NCBI GenBank assembly: GCA_907164885.2
Contig: OU015490.1
Span: 92,439,799 to 92,503,798, forward strand
DNA: 64,000 nt
Direction: 5' to 3'
Source of the DNA: Dolomedes plantarius
Lineage: Eukaryota > Arthropoda > Arachnida > Araneae > Dolomedidae
A program made the translations under genes and the position numbers. Positions 1 through 55,851 of this stretch are shown here, in pieces; position 1 is the stretch's first letter, and each line of letters opens with the position of its first letter. The notes beneath the pieces were generated by a model, which was not told where the DNA came from, searched no databases, and saw only the letters and a program-made list of their open reading frames with translations.

Positions 1-744
1 ACAATAATTATTTGAGAGAATTATTTTAATAATTAACGATATTATTGATTACTACGAAAATATAAGGAGAAAGTATAATCAAACCATTGAAAAGAATGCG
101 AAAAAGAAACTACAAGATTCAAAAGAATCTAATTCTTGAAAAATGAACTTAAAACCTTATTGGGTTTTTGTATTGACATCAGTTGATTTAAATACTATTA
201 ATACTCGTATGCAGGGCAAATTAATTGTAAACATGAAAATTAGCTTAAAATTTTAAAGTTTGGAAAATTTGCCAAACTTTGAAAAGCTGGATCTCGGAAA
301 CTATTAGGTCTACCGAGCCCATTCTGGTTTCAAATTTTAGCAAATTTAATCTAGTTTAAAAATGTGCAATATGGTCTTTGTCAAAAACGTACTCCTTCAT
401 GGTCAAAATGGGAAAAAAACCCGAAAAAAGTGCAAAAATTTTGCAGTTTTTGGGATATTTAAAACTGATCCGGGCTGCTGCCGCGGTCGAAAACTTGGAT
501 TTTGCATCTCAGTCACATACAAGAAAAAAATGAAACCTACTACCCCCACTTGATGCAACTTAGGCCCCCCTCCTTTTCATGACAAGGTTAACTGGACTAC
601 TAGCACTCTTAAACTATGTCATAAAATATTGAACAAATATTATCCGAGGTCCAGGTTCACTCAGCTCATTTATTTTTTAAAAAATTTTAGTTTCATATAA
701 AGTAATGAAGTTTATAATTTTCAGTGTTTTAAAGAGGAAGCTTA
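1..744. other. AT-rich DNA without a recognised gene
   Basis: I see no coding, RNA or terminal-repeat signal. One 63-codon open frame at 362 has no recognisable similarity. The stretch belongs to intron 4 of the minus-strand P450. Confidence 0.6.
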
Positions 745-746
745 TA

Positions 747-2052
747 CAGAAGGTCGTTGGCACTTTATGGAAACGATTTTGACAGTTAAGTTTTATGTAT
801 AAATGCCGTATTATTTTGCGGTGATTTGCTTCTATCTGATAGCCATGGTTCTTGACAATAGCTCTAGCTCGAATTTTCCATGAAAGTAAATTTTTGCTTA
901 GTACTGTCATGTCAGTTTTACCTCATTCCTCTTGGACCGTTTTCCAAAGTCCGTTCAGTGTTTTTAGATACCGTTTTCCTAAGGCTCGTATTGAAAAACC
1001 GAAATCGCAAAAGTCCATTGGAGAAGAGTCATGTAATTTTACAGGTATTTCATTAAATGAGATACATTTTATTCCCGTTTCTGATTATTTCTTTGCTAAA
1101 TAAGCGGCAGTTGATTTAGACGTGTGACTAGAGGCTTTGTCCATAAGAAGCCTAACTTTATTAATGTCCTTTCCATATAAGGCTGGAATTTCTTCTTCAA
1201 AAATTGGTTCTAAAATATTCTGCTGATAGTAGAGTGAATTAATTTTGGCTTTACTTGAGACTTTTTTTATTTTTAATTTGTCGTTGTAACAAAATCCTGC
1301 TACTATCATGGACTTCTTTGAGAACTTTTCTGTACACTGACGTAGCCATTTCGTACGGTCATTCCCGTCAGTTGAGCAATAGAAAATTGATCTTTTTTTA
1401 CTACAGTCTCTTAAATACACCCATGCCCTATCGAGTGTTACCACAAATTTTCATTTTTCAGCAGCTAGGTGTTTTTCATATAATTTTGTACAATTTGTTT
1501 TTCTTTCAGCAATATGCTTTGGCAAAAGCAGATGAACTTAAGGTTTAAACATCTTTTTTAACTTCAAATCTTTATGAATGATTTTACTTACAGTGCCAGA
1601 AGACATTCCTGGTTTCAATGCAATGGATCTTTGAGTCGGCGTATTTTCTTTTAGGATCAGAGACTTCACTTTCTTGATATTTACCTGCGTTCGAACAGTC
1701 TTAGGATGATGTTTAGTGGTCATGTTTTCATTTTTACTTTCAGTTAGACGTTTTTTCCCTTTCAAATTTAATATATTATAAATACCTATTTTTGAAATGT
1801 CATAACCGAACTTTTTACACCGCTTTATAATTTGTTGATACGAATATTTCTCCCCGGAAAGTGCAGTTACGTAACCTTCGAGACATCTATCAATTATAGG
1901 AGCCATTTTCAAAATAAATCTTTTATTTTACATTCCAATCAAAGCAAAACAATAGCAGACGATTATTCTGAAGTTGCAAAATATTTATCTCAAAATGCAA
2001 ACGCCAAAAACAAATTACAAAATCATTTCCATAAAGTACGAACGACCTTCTG
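747..2052 (-). mobile_element. Mariner-type DNA transposon (DD41D-like family A, copy 1)
   Basis: The 1306-bp element is flanked by TA duplications (745-746, 2053-2054). Terminal inverted repeats begin CAGAAGGTCGTTGGCACTTT on the left and CAGAAGGTCGTTCGTACTTT on the right. It is the same family and length as 49519-50823. Confidence 0.9.
795..1912 (-). pseudogene. Decayed mariner transposase (family A)
   Basis: DDE/D transposase of the Tc1/mariner superfamily, broken into frames near 1538-1912, 1085-1444 and 677-910. N-terminal helix-turn-helix segments (GYVTALSGEKYSYQQIIKRC; TQRSIALKPGMSSGTVSKII) precede a catalytic region. The first catalytic Asp is recognisable as VTLDRAWVYL, the second as LLMDKASSHTSKST, and the third lies in SPMDFC near 1011. 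Frameshifts and a stop after KSTAAYLAKK make it non-coding. It sits in antisense orientation to nothing but the intron, since the P450 is on the same strand. Confidence 0.85.
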
Positions 2053-2054
2053 TA

Positions 2055-2427
2055 ATTTTAATCATGCTCTTTTTAAATTTTGATTGTTGTTCATTTTTAT
2101 CTAAACTAAACACAAATGCATATTAATATTTAAATATGAAGTTTGAGTGGCACGAATTTTGCCAAAAACAAGTGCGGAAGATAAGCGAGACATTTTTTAT
2201 TGTTATTATGGAAAGTAAATATATGCCCAAATATCTACATACAGTTCACTGATTTTAAAATAGTTTGTCAAAATTTGCCTATTAATTTTTTTCCCTAGCA
2301 TTTTCCTAATTTTTTTATAAAGATTGCCATCGGCAAAAAATTTTTAATAGGGTTGAAAAAATTTTTTTATTGAAAGAAAATAGTTCGCTGCCAAAAAAGT
2401 TGCCCCATTGCTAACTTTATTAATTTT
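2055..2427. other. AT-rich intronic DNA, nothing recognised
   Basis: It lies between the mariner copy and the TTAA element. Only A/T runs are visible. Confidence 0.6.
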
Positions 2428-2431
2428 TTAA

Positions 2432-3070
2432 GGGGACAAGAGACCTTGAATCTCGTTTTTTAAATTTTCAATATTTTACTCTACTCATAAAATTAGAATA
2501 ATAAATATTCTTTTCTAGCATATTGAGGACACTTAGATTTCACAAATATTTTGTAAGAATAAGACCTGTTTTTCAAAAAGTTCTTAAAAAATGTTAGAAA
2601 TTTTTCAAAATGCTCCATGCGCATTTATTTTCCCCTGATTTCTTTCAAATTTCTCAAGATTGTTTATTGAAGTATTTGTCACAAAACTGTGCATAATTCT
2701 TAGAAAACACGAATATTTTTCAAATTTCAGGACCATGAAATAAAGCGAAAACATAAAAAAATAACAGGCAGATAAAAAAATAATTACTTATGGCTTTAGA
2801 TTCATACAAAATAAAAATCAACGCACATTTATGTTTATATATATACGGTAACCTTATATTAAAAAAATTATGGTTTTTAAATGATTTGGAATTCACATGG
2901 AGCATTTTGAAAAAAATTTGAAAAACTAGCTTTATTCTCCCCCAAAAAATCTTATTTTGATTTCCAAGGGTTTTCAATTGTACTAAAACTGAACACAAAT
3001 TATTCTCATTCTGTAAACAGAGTTAAAAATTGAAATTTTAAAAATTCGTTGTTTAGGGTTTCTTGACCCC
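2432..3070. mobile_element. TTAA-flanked MITE (piggyBac-type target), copy 1
   Basis: The 639-bp unit lies between TTAA at 2428-2431 and TTAA at 3071-3074. Its inverted ends are GGGGACAAGAGACCTTGAA and GGGGTCAAGAAACCCTAAA. A related unit at 21447-22144 has ends GGCGACAATGGACC. There is no coding capacity. TTAA target duplication is the hallmark of piggyBac, but the family is not identified. Confidence 0.65.
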
Positions 3071-3673
3071 TTAAAAGTTATAAGTAACAAACACTAGAAA
3101 AGGATATATTAATACAATTTTAAAAATAGCCATGCGATTCGGTATAGAGTTACACTTGCGGACTACGATGAAAATAGCACAAAAGAGTTTTGTTTTATTT
3201 ATGTGAGACTTGCGATGGAAGCTTAGAGCACAAAAACCTGGTATCGAGACTAGCAGGTGTGGGCGCGAGAGTAGCTCATTCACCCTCAGAAACGAATGCA
3301 TGGATTTGTGTCACAATATGCCGGGCGTGAGAGTCATTAATTTAACATATTTATTTTAAGTGGACTCTACTAATATTTTTTTGTATATCCTCCCCCCCCC
3401 CCCCCAAAAAAAAAAAACAACAACTCTAAGTTCCCCTGGCCGATCTCACGTCACTCTAAAGCAGGGGTCTCCAAACTACGGCCCGCGAGCACCACCAATC
3501 CGGCCCGCAATAGTTTATTTTGATTACATTGTAAAATTTACAATGAAGTAAGGCCAAGCGCCCACTGGCAACTTTTAATTTGGGCAACTATACAGTTTAG
3601 TCACTTGAAAGTTGCCGGATACCTTCGACAAGCGCCCACTGGCAACTATAGTTGCTTTGCACTCAGTTTGAAA

Positions 3674-4655
3674 ATGGCTTTCGTGGAAGCTGCATGTGTT
3701 TGTGCCCTCGCTCTACGGCGAAAACGTAAACAAAACCACAGAAGATTTTGGGTCCATCGAATAATAAGTAGGGGATTATTTGACGGGCAGTTTTATAAAT
3801 TATTTGAAGATTTAAGAATACACCCAACAAAATTTTTCAACTACTTTCGGATGAGCGTTGAAAGTTTCGAGAACCTGTTGTTATTACTGGGGCCCATTAT
3901 TTCTCACCAAAATACAAGATTACGTTAGGCTATACCACCACAGGAAAGATTAGCTGTGACTTTAAGGTAAGAAAAAAAAGATTTTCTTAAAAATTTGCAA
4001 GTTTATTGAAATAAAATACATATTACAAACATTTTTTTGTAAAAATATTTTTCGACTGTGCTTCTAGCAATAGTGGATTACGATTACAAGTTCATTTATG
4101 TAGAAGTTGGAGCATACGGTTCATCAAGTGATTCTAATATTTTTAAACAGTCAGCATTTTTAAGGTTGCTTGAAAGAAACCAATTAAAACTTCCAGAACA
4201 AAGTTGTCTCCCTAATGACGACAATGGAACGGCAATGCCATTTACTCTAGTGGGGGATGAGGCATTTGCTCTTTCACAGTTTGCATTACGACCATATCCC
4301 AGCAGAAATCTGTCCGTAAAATAACGTATCTTTAATTACAGATTAACAAGAGTCCGCAGACTGGTAGAATGTACATTTTGGAATTTTAGCAAACAAATGG
4401 AGAATATCTCACAGACCTCTCGATACCAGTATTGAATTCAGTGAATCTGTTATTAAAGCATGCTGCATTCTACACAATTTTGTTAGAACACATGATGGAA
4501 TACGTTTTGAAGACACTCTCTTTGACTGTTCATTGGAAAGAATCTCTACAGTTGGAGTAAGAAGCAACAATCAAGCTTTTGCGATAAGAAATTATTTTAC
4601 ATATTATTTCATTTCTCCTCAAAGAAGTGTTCCTTGGCAGTATGACAAAATTTAA
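3674..4655 (+). pseudogene. Harbinger transposase, internally deleted and broken
   Basis: The DDE transposase of PIF/Harbinger (the HARBI1 relatives) is present in pieces. The N-terminal part, MAFVEAACVCALALRRKRKQ to FFNYFRMSVESFENLLLLL, is at 3674-3928. The catalytic part, LLAIVDYDYKFIYVEVGAYG then SSSDSNIF and VGDEAF, is at 4058-4324. The C-terminal part, KWRISHRPL to IKACCILHNFVRTHDG, ends at 4655 in another frame. About 100 residues between the first two parts are missing. A GT after TLRK and an AG before the second block could suggest an intron, but the missing residues argue for a deletion. Confidence 0.8.
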
Positions 4656-4989
4656 TATAAAAGCTGTATATGATAAATGAAAAGAGTTAATATTAAAAAA
4701 TTATCAGCTTACTCTTTTAGTTCTTTTGTTTTTCCTCCAACTTATCCCAATTTTCAATAAATTGTTGACACAATTCCTCCCAAAAGTCTTCTTCAAATTT
4801 TTCTTAGAATATTTTTTTGATTTTATGTTGTATAAAGCTGGCCGTTTTTCAATTTCACTTATAAATAGTTCAGTGTCCAGCGACATGTTTACACCGAGTA
4901 CTGAAGCAAACTTCTGATCTTCAACTTTGCCAACTCCCCGTGAATCGGACTAGCCAAACACGTCTTCGATGATTTGCCTCGATCAGATC

Positions 4990-5423
4990 CATAGGCGTAG
5001 CGTCGGGGGGGGGCACGTTCCCCCCAACTTAACTTGAAAGAAATTAAAACGTTAATAGAAGTTCAGATAAAATCAGAAAATTGTAGAAAACTTTTAAGAA
5101 AGTTTTTTTTTTCCGCTTTTTCAAACTATGAAACTAAAGATTCCGATTATGTCTTTAGCCTTAGCATAGTTTTTAACAATGATATGATCCATAATAAAAA
5201 TTCGATGCTATTTTTTTTTTCTCATTTTATTTATATTATATTTATTTTTCTCATTGTATAACTTTTGAATACTACTCAAACATCAATTCCATTGTTATTC
5301 AATTTCAAAAATATCATATTTCATATTTTAAGGACCGTCTGGCAGTCAATGTGCGGAAGAGGACCCTAACTGAATTCAATTCGTGCAGCCCCCCAAAAAA
5401 GTTAGAAGCACGCTACGCCTATA
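4990..5423. mobile_element. hAT MITE inside the Harbinger
   Basis: The ends read CATAGGCGTAGCGTCGGGGG and TATAGGCGTAGCGTGCTTCT. The flanks are ATCAGATC and ATCAGATG, an 8-bp target duplication with one mismatch. Non-coding, 434 bp. Confidence 0.75.
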
Positions 5424-6531
5424 ATCAGATGTATTGCAAGCAACTAAATAATCACCAGTGGGCGCAGTCCTATCTAAACCAACGTGATCTATTTTCCCCG
5501 GCAACAGTTTCATCACCCAAAGAATCGAACATGTTGGAATTTTTTAGCTGCCGCAACTGAAAAATCGCCAGTGGGCGCATTACCAAAGGAATCAATGTGT
5601 TTGATTTTTGTGATTAAAAAGTTGCTTTGAAATAATCGCCAGTGGGCGCCTAGCCTAAATCATAAAAAGTAATAATCCGATGTTTTTATTTAACGACAAA
5701 TTAAGAAACACAATTACTGACATATACAATGAAATTGGACAGTTTAACTGTAATTAATGATATGAGATTTATCCTAATAACTTACAATAAGTGACATGCA
5801 TAGATAATTTACATAATGAAATGAAACATTATAATTATGATTAATGAGATTTATTACCATGTTTTTATTAACTTGCTTTCTTGTGTGTTTGTGTGTGTGT
5901 GTTTTTCAAGTACAAATCTTGCAATCGATTCTTAACTAACTTCCCGACTAGCTAGACATTTGAAACTTTTAGAATAGCTCAGAACACGATGTCAGTGCAT
6001 TTTTTAATACTTTTAGCCACCTTTAAGCAGAATTAAATTAATTTTCAGTTATTTTCAGTTAATTTTGATTTGTAAACTGGTGCAGCCATCTATTGGCCGG
6101 AATGGGAACGAAAAGTTAAATGCAAGTTAACTTCCAATTAACTTTATTTTCTTTCAAGTTGATGGGATAATTCATCAAAAACATTTTAAAAAAGTATTTA
6201 TTAATACATATAATTGTCAAGTTTATATGATTCAACATAAAATTTAAAAACATGGTATATAAAAAGTCCTTTTTATCTTGTAATTATGTAGCTGTAACTG
6301 TCCACTGACAATATTGTTTGCAGTTGTGGATCAAGTTTACCAGTGGAAATGGTTAGTAGTCCCGAAACGAAAATTTGAGCGTAATTCAAAACTACAGTAT
6401 GTTGGCATGATGAACTAGACCGCTAGGTCTTGGCCCTTGGGACTTAGTGGAGGAGTCAATGTGGCTCTTAGGCTGAAAACTTTGGACACCCCTGCTCTAA
6501 AGTGCCACGACACACCGATTGGAAATCACTG

Positions 6532-6703
6532 AATAAGGGTATGATTTTGATGGCTCAAGAAGAAATGTAAAATAATATCACAGAAAGTGTAATTTGCCTT
6601 GATATTAAAGAACTATGCCATTATCTTCACTAACCTCGCATTCTCTTTCACTTGTGAAAGAGTATGAAGCCCCTAATGCATAGTAGAAATTGCTTAAACC
6701 TGT
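6532..6703. other. Intronic DNA, nothing recognised
   Basis: No repeat end or coding signal is visible between the hAT nest and the LTR-like block. Confidence 0.5.
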
Positions 6704-7313
6704 TGTAGCGTCCCTGGTTGAAAATAATCACACGAGAGACAGACTTAAGCACAGAGCGTGTATTTACAACTAATTCTGTACAGTATATACAAAGGCAGAG
6801 AGACTATGCTCGCCTGCATATGAGAGATATCATAGGAACAAAAAAATCTTTCACAAGACTCTCCGGGTCTTTCAACACAGATTCTTTAACAGTCACTAGG
6901 ACTCGCAAACTTGGAGCCGAGAGAGGAAAAAAACCCGGTCAGCACCTGGCACTCTGCTGATCTCCCTCTGCATTTACTCTCGTCTCTCTGGGGGTCTCTG
7001 CTCCCAACACTCCGAGAGGTTCGCGGGCCCTGGGTCCGTACAGCGCACTATCGGCACTGCTGTAGACGGCACTCTCCGAGTCTCAACACCAACCACTCTG
7101 GGACAGTTATTTGGTGTCCCTCCTTATCTCTCGGTTTGGTGAGAGAATTTTCCCGCGCTTTTTCTGCGCTGCGGCCTACCGGCGCTGGCCAATTTTCGAA
7201 TCTATGGGGTGAACAGTCAACAGATCTGCATCGTCTTTATCATCCCCCACGGGGGAGGGCAGCGTCAGCTAGACGGAGTCATTCTCCCCTATCACTATGG
7301 GGTAGCATCTACA
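6704..7313 (-). repeat. Probable solo LTR
   Basis: The 610-bp block is markedly more GC-rich than its surroundings and is bounded by TGTAG and CTACA, the TG...CA pattern of LTRs. Open frames in it have no similarity to proteins. No clear target duplication is seen, so the ends are approximate. Orientation is a guess from the AATAC-type tail. Confidence 0.45.
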
Positions 7314-7565
7314 AATTTTCGCTTTGAAAGCAGCGTCTTGTAGAAAAAAGAAGCGAAGCGACCGTTTGTAATTAAAAAGCCCCTTGGTTTTCTCGGAACC
7401 GAGCTTGACTCGTAAAAGGAGGGCTTTAGAATTGGGTGGTCCTTTTCGCAGAAAAGAGCCATGATGTTACACTGTATAGCAAACCTGTATACAGGGACGG
7501 CTCCAGTCCAAAGTTTTTTTTGGGGGCAACGTCGGCTCTTAGGGTTATATATATATATATATATA

Positions 7566-8869
7566 CAGAGGCTGTTCGCACATTTTTTAGACGATTTTGG
7601 TAAGCGGTAATAAAAAACCGTTTGCTGCAAAAGAAATAATTGCAATTGTACTTTGTTTTAAAAAGTCAAAATTATCGTCTACGGCTTGAAAGTTTTGTTT
7701 TTATTCAAAATGGCGTTTTTAACAAAGCAGTGGTTCGAAGGCTACATTTATGCTCTTTCCAAAGAGAAATATGCATACTCCGTTATCCAAAAACAATGTG
7801 GGAGTCATGGTTTTGTGATATCTAAAGCGTCGATAGGTAATATCGTCAACAAGAAAGGAAAAAAAACGTCAAAATGGAGCCTCAAGTGGCACAAAAATTC
7901 CAAACAAGTATCCAAGGAAAAAACGGACATCTTCGACTATTGCAAAGGTACGTTGTTTAATGTTAAAAGAAAATCCCCCTAGTCAAAGGACAGTTGCAAA
8001 ATCATTAAAATGCTCGGTGTCCACTGTAGACAAAATGATAAACGTTGATTTAAATCTTAAGAAAGCGACAAAACGCAATGTGCATCGTCTTCTTCCAAAT
8101 CATATCGCTGAACGCAGGACACGCTGCAGAATTCTATATGAGAAACACTTATCCAAAGAAAAATGGAAAACAATTGTCACAATAGATGAATCATGGGTGT
8201 ATTTAAATGATTGCAACAAAAAAAAGAGCCATTTATTATCATAAAAGGGGAGAAAAAAAATTAAGTACATGGTTCAAAGAATCGAAAGAAAGTTTTTCTA
8301 AGGGATTCATGATTGTTGCTGGTTTTTCTTATAATGGCAAGTTAAAAATAAAGAGAGTGGAAAAAAATGTCAAGATTAACTCCAAATACTATCAGGAACA
8401 TATTTTATCGCCAATTTTTCTGAATGAAATACCATCGCTTTACCCACAGTGCCATCAATCTGTGAGACTCCATCAGGACAAAGCTAGCAGTCACACATCA
8501 AAATCCACTGTAAATTTCCTAAAAGAAATGGAACAAAAAACTGGTATCAAGGCCATACCCTTCACTGATATCCCTACTAAATATCCCGATGTATCACCTA
8601 TGGATTTTTGTGCTTTCGGACTTTTAAAATCTGCATTATCCAAACGTCGTCCCCAAACCCTTACAGGACTCTGGAAAGCTGTTCAGGATGAATGGGATAG
8701 AATACCTCTTCTGACACTTCAAAAGGCATTATTATCCTGGAAATTGCGGTGTCGAAAGATAGTTCAGAATAAGGGATGTCAAATAGAACATTTAAAACAC
8801 AAGAATTTTGTGTAATTTAGTTTTGTGAATACAATATACATCGTCTAAAAAATGTGTGAACAGCCTCTG
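7566..8869 (+). mobile_element. DD41D mariner, family B copy 1
   Basis: The 1304-bp element is inserted at TA in a (TA)n run. The terminal repeats CAGAGGCTGTTCGCACATTT and CAGAGGCTGTTCACACATTT are shared with 19768-21070, which is nearly identical along its whole length. Confidence 0.93.
7710..8815 (+). pseudogene. DD41D mariner transposase, frameshifted
   Basis: The transposase starts at MAFLTKQWFEGYIYALSKEK and ends in KHKNFV. It has two helix-turn-helix blocks, then TIDESW (first Asp), HQDKASSHTS (second Asp) and PDVSPMDFCAFG (third Asp), with 41 residues between the second and third. That spacing defines the DD41D (rosa-like) mariners. Frames break near 7890-7960 and in an A-run at about 8216. 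The second copy is intact at these places but broken elsewhere. Confidence 0.88.
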
Positions 8870-9062
8870 TATATATATATATATATATATACTCGTATAT
8901 ATAAGAAATAAACATCGTCTCATTTTAAATTTAAATTCATTTAGTATTAGGTGTACGATTATATAATTTTAGGCTATGAAAAAAAAAATACACCGGGCTT
9001 TTTTTGGGGGGGGAGGGAATTGCCCCCTTCTGCCCCCCCCCCACCAGAGCCGCCATTGCCTG

Positions 9063-9265
9063 TATAGCGAAGGGAAATCTGCGATTCTTCCACGCGTTTC
9101 CTTCGTTTGAAAGGTCGTACAAAGTATACTTTAAGGGCATGGCCAAGTAGCTGACTTCCTACTAGAAATTCAGGATTTTTTAGCAATACCTGTGATATTT
9201 TCGGGGTTAAAAAACCCTCATATTTCAAGTTGCAATGTTATATAACAAATAATTAATAACCTTAC
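9063..9265. other. P450 intron 4, proximal part
   Basis: Nothing is recognised; it includes the donor side of exon 4. Confidence 0.5.
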
Positions 9266-53720
<44,455 letters not shown>

Positions 53721-53782
53721 CGTGGAAAAAATAAACAAACAAGAGTACAGAAATTCCGAAAAACAATTCTCCTAACCCGTTG

Positions 53783-53791
53783 TTTATATGC
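53783..53791 (-). promoter_or_regulatory. TATA-like box of the minus-strand P450
   Basis: On the minus strand this reads GCATATAAA, 63-71 bp before the ATG at 53720, a plausible TATA position for a short 5' leader. Seen in sequence; the promoter role is inferred. Confidence 0.4.
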
Positions 53792-54140
53792 AGCTTGAGA
53801 TATAAGCACTATCGTATGTATGTTACGGAGATAAATTACATAAATTGATTTGATAGCAATACAGCTTATGCAAATAACCTTGGAATATGACGTATTAGAT
53901 AAAGGATATCCTAAATTTGTGCCGGAGGTTATTTTCTAATTTGGAAGCATCGCTCTTGGTCTTGAAACCTTTGAAGATCTATGGAAAAGTTTTGGCGACA
54001 TCTGTCGGGATAAATTAGAAACATTTTTCGCAACTTAGGATTGCTTTCAAGAAAGCTGACGGGGATATCTTTGCATTTAATTGATTAAACAATCACGCTT
54101 CACAGATTTTTAAAAAATTTTCTTTCTATGGGGTTTTCCT

Positions 54141-54264
54141 GTAAACAGTAAACATGGAAGTTATTTGATGTTTACTAGTTACAGGTTTAATGTTTACTCG
54201 AAACATGGCATAACTTCCATACCTCAGTTTAATCAGTAAACATGCAAGTTATTTCATGTGTACT
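54141..54264. promoter_or_regulatory. Cluster of five GTAAACA forkhead-type motifs between the divergent P450s
   Basis: Perfect GTAAACA or its complement TGTTTAC occurs at 54141, 54148, 54169, 54191 and 54236. Two 31-bp direct repeats (54146-54176 and 54234-54264) differ at three positions and each begins with such a motif. GTAAACA is the core site bound by forkhead (FoxO-type) factors. The cluster is about 0.4-0.5 kb upstream of the minus P450 and 1.1 kb upstream of the plus P450, so it could serve both. Function is inferred. Confidence 0.45.
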
Positions 54265-54426
54265 GCTCCTGCTCCTACTAGGGGAGAATAAAATAATGTT
54301 TTGTGACTTAAAATTATTTTCAGACTTACCGAACGGGTTCTATCTGAATCGCTATTTAAACTATCAGTAGATTTCCATATTTGTTTACCACTAGTATATT
54401 ACTGGATAGAGGGTTTTATTTTTAAC

Positions 54427-54670
<244 letters not shown>

Positions 54671-54714
54671 TTTTTATTTTTTATTTATTTTTTTTTTTTG
54701 GGGGGGGGGGGATG

Positions 54715-54954
54715 CATGCTATCGCACACCGTAACATAAAGGTTAATGAATGGCAAATACAATTTCCCAGTCCAAAAGTGTCTTTATCAGGAGACTTAAT
54801 GAGACACTTGTTGTTGCTTATGCTTATTTCTCATTAGAGCTTCTATGTCAAGTTCAATAGTGCTTATCTTTAATCTCAAGTCATTCTCTGCGTACTGTTT
54901 CAAATGCTTTCGCTTACCACCAGTGGTACGCTTACCACCAGTTGAGAAACACTG
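54715..54954 (-). mobile_element. hAT remnant: terminal repeat joined to transposase C-terminus
   Basis: On the minus strand the terminus CAGTGTTTCTCAACTGGTGG, with GGTGGTAAGCG repeated, is followed directly by LKQYAENDLRLKISTIELDI and [15 protein letters not shown], then a stop. This is the conserved C-terminal end of hAT (ZBED-type) transposases, so everything between was deleted. The other terminus is absent. Confidence 0.7.
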
Positions 54955-55359
54955 GTTTAGAAGATTGATGAAAGCCTTGCACAAATTGCTTCGGAAGTAT
55001 GAGCGTTAAAAATAAATCTTAACCAGTCAGAGAGCCCAGCTCAATGATGTTATCCGTTGAAGTTAAAATTATAAAATAGTCCAGGCTAAAATTATAAAAT
55101 AACCCCTATTATATATTTTATATATTTTATCTATTAAATATTTTATAATATAATTATAAAATATATAATAAATGAGAAATATAAAATTTTCTTATCTATT
55201 ATGGCTGATTCCAAGGTAACTTGCTTGTTGTTATCAAAGAAAAATAAATTTTTTATCTCTGAAACAATACAAACAATCAGGATTATATCACAACCTTTTT
55301 TTCTTTTTAAGAACGGGTTGAAAGAATTGTTTTTCGGAGTTTTCTGCACTTTTTTCACG

Positions 55360-55571
55360 ATGGCAATTTTAGTAGCAGGATACTTTACGAGCTTGCTGTT
55401 AACTTTTGCAATCGCCTTGATAGTTTACTTAGTCGTCTCCAAATGGTATCGTGAACGAAATTACCCACCTGGGCCGATTGGCCTTCCTTTAGTAGGCTAT
55501 GGAGCATTTTTAGGGCCAAAACCGCACAAGAAGCTGACGCAAATGCGCAAGATATATGGAGACGTATTCAG
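55360..55571 (+). CDS. Second cytochrome P450 gene, exon 1 (partial; continues past the right edge)
   Basis: This exon is the same length (212 nt) as exon 1 of the minus-strand P450, has the same phase-2 donor (CAG|GTAAGT) and is about 85% identical at DNA level by hand alignment; about 56 of 70 residues agree. It encodes MAILVAGYFTSLLLTFAIAL, a basic stop-transfer, the PPGPIGLPLVGYG hinge and YGDVF. Roughly half the base changes are synonymous, which suggests that both copies have been under selection. An in-frame ATG lies upstream at 55201, but the conserved MAIL start is preferred. No second exon is visible to 64000, so intron 1 is at least 8.4 kb and transposon-filled. Confidence 0.9.
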
Positions 55572-55670
55572 GTAAGTCTAACTTTACCAAACAAGTTATC
55601 AGATAAAATTTAGCATCATTTTTAATAATGGTGAAATGGTCTACCGTATAGCTTTTAATTTCACTGAAAT

Positions 55671-55675
<5 letters not shown>

Positions 55676-55738
<63 letters not shown>

Positions 55739-55767
55739 GTGTGTATATATATATACATATATATATG

Positions 55768-55851
<84 letters not shown>

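Larger units (their letters stand above)
3552..5655 (+). mobile_element. PIF/Harbinger transposon inside the hAT element
   Basis: The target duplication TAA lies at 3549-3551 and 5656-5658. The ends are GGCCAAGCGCCCACTGGCAA and GGCTAGGCGCCCACTGGCGA. The motif GCGCCCACTGGC recurs subterminally at about 3632, 5457 and 5566, probably transposase or Myb-protein binding sites. Confidence 0.9.
3462..6494. mobile_element. hAT element C with 8-bp target duplication, carrying a Harbinger
   Basis: Perfect 8-bp target duplication CTCTAAAG lies at 3454-3461 and 6495-6502. The terminal inverted repeats are CAGGGGTCTCCAAACTACGG and CAGGGGTGTCCAAAGTTTTC, the hAT/Charlie type. About 0.9 kb is its own sequence; the rest is the Harbinger at 3552-5655. 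There is no hAT transposase, so it is non-autonomous. Bases 5656-6494 hold no open frame of note apart from a short GT microsatellite near 5885. Confidence 0.9.
3075..6531 (-). mobile_element. hAT-type non-autonomous element B, interrupted copy
   Basis: The segments 3075-3461 and 6503-6531 are one element in reverse orientation, split by the hAT element at 3462-6494. The right terminus, read on the minus strand, is CAGTGATTTCCAATCGGTGT. This and the interior match the copy at 23113-23683, for example the GTGACACAAATC and CTAGTGTTTGTTAC segments. The left end has been replaced by, or runs into, the TTAA MITE at 3071. Confidence 0.7.
7492..9062. mobile_element. hAT-type MITE split by a mariner insertion
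   Basis: The left end is CAGGGACGGCTCCAG and the right end, read in reverse, is CAGGCAATGGCGGCTCTGG; both continue into G/C runs typical of this hAT group. An internal (TA)n received the mariner at 7566-8869. The target duplication is not convincing. Confidence 0.5.

Noticed and set aside
4058..4324. HARBI1-like host gene
   Set aside because: It is bounded by Harbinger terminal repeats and a TAA duplication, and is broken; it is an element copy.
6911..7327. 138-codon open frame rich in Arg/Pro/Ser
   Set aside because: It lies in the GC-rich LTR-like block, has no recognisable domain and several frames are open together.
8937..9228. Open frames with Gly/Pro runs next to P450 exon 4
   Set aside because: They are translations of G/C runs at the end of a hAT MITE; there is no splice-compatible P450 similarity.
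53721..53739. Upstream extension FIFST of the minus-strand P450
   Set aside because: It lacks an ATG (the codon is TTG); MAIL at 53720 is the first ATG.
55201..55359. Longer start for the plus-strand P450 (53 extra residues)
   Set aside because: The extra N-terminus would precede a membrane anchor that must be at the very start, and the paralogue begins at MAIL with the same context.
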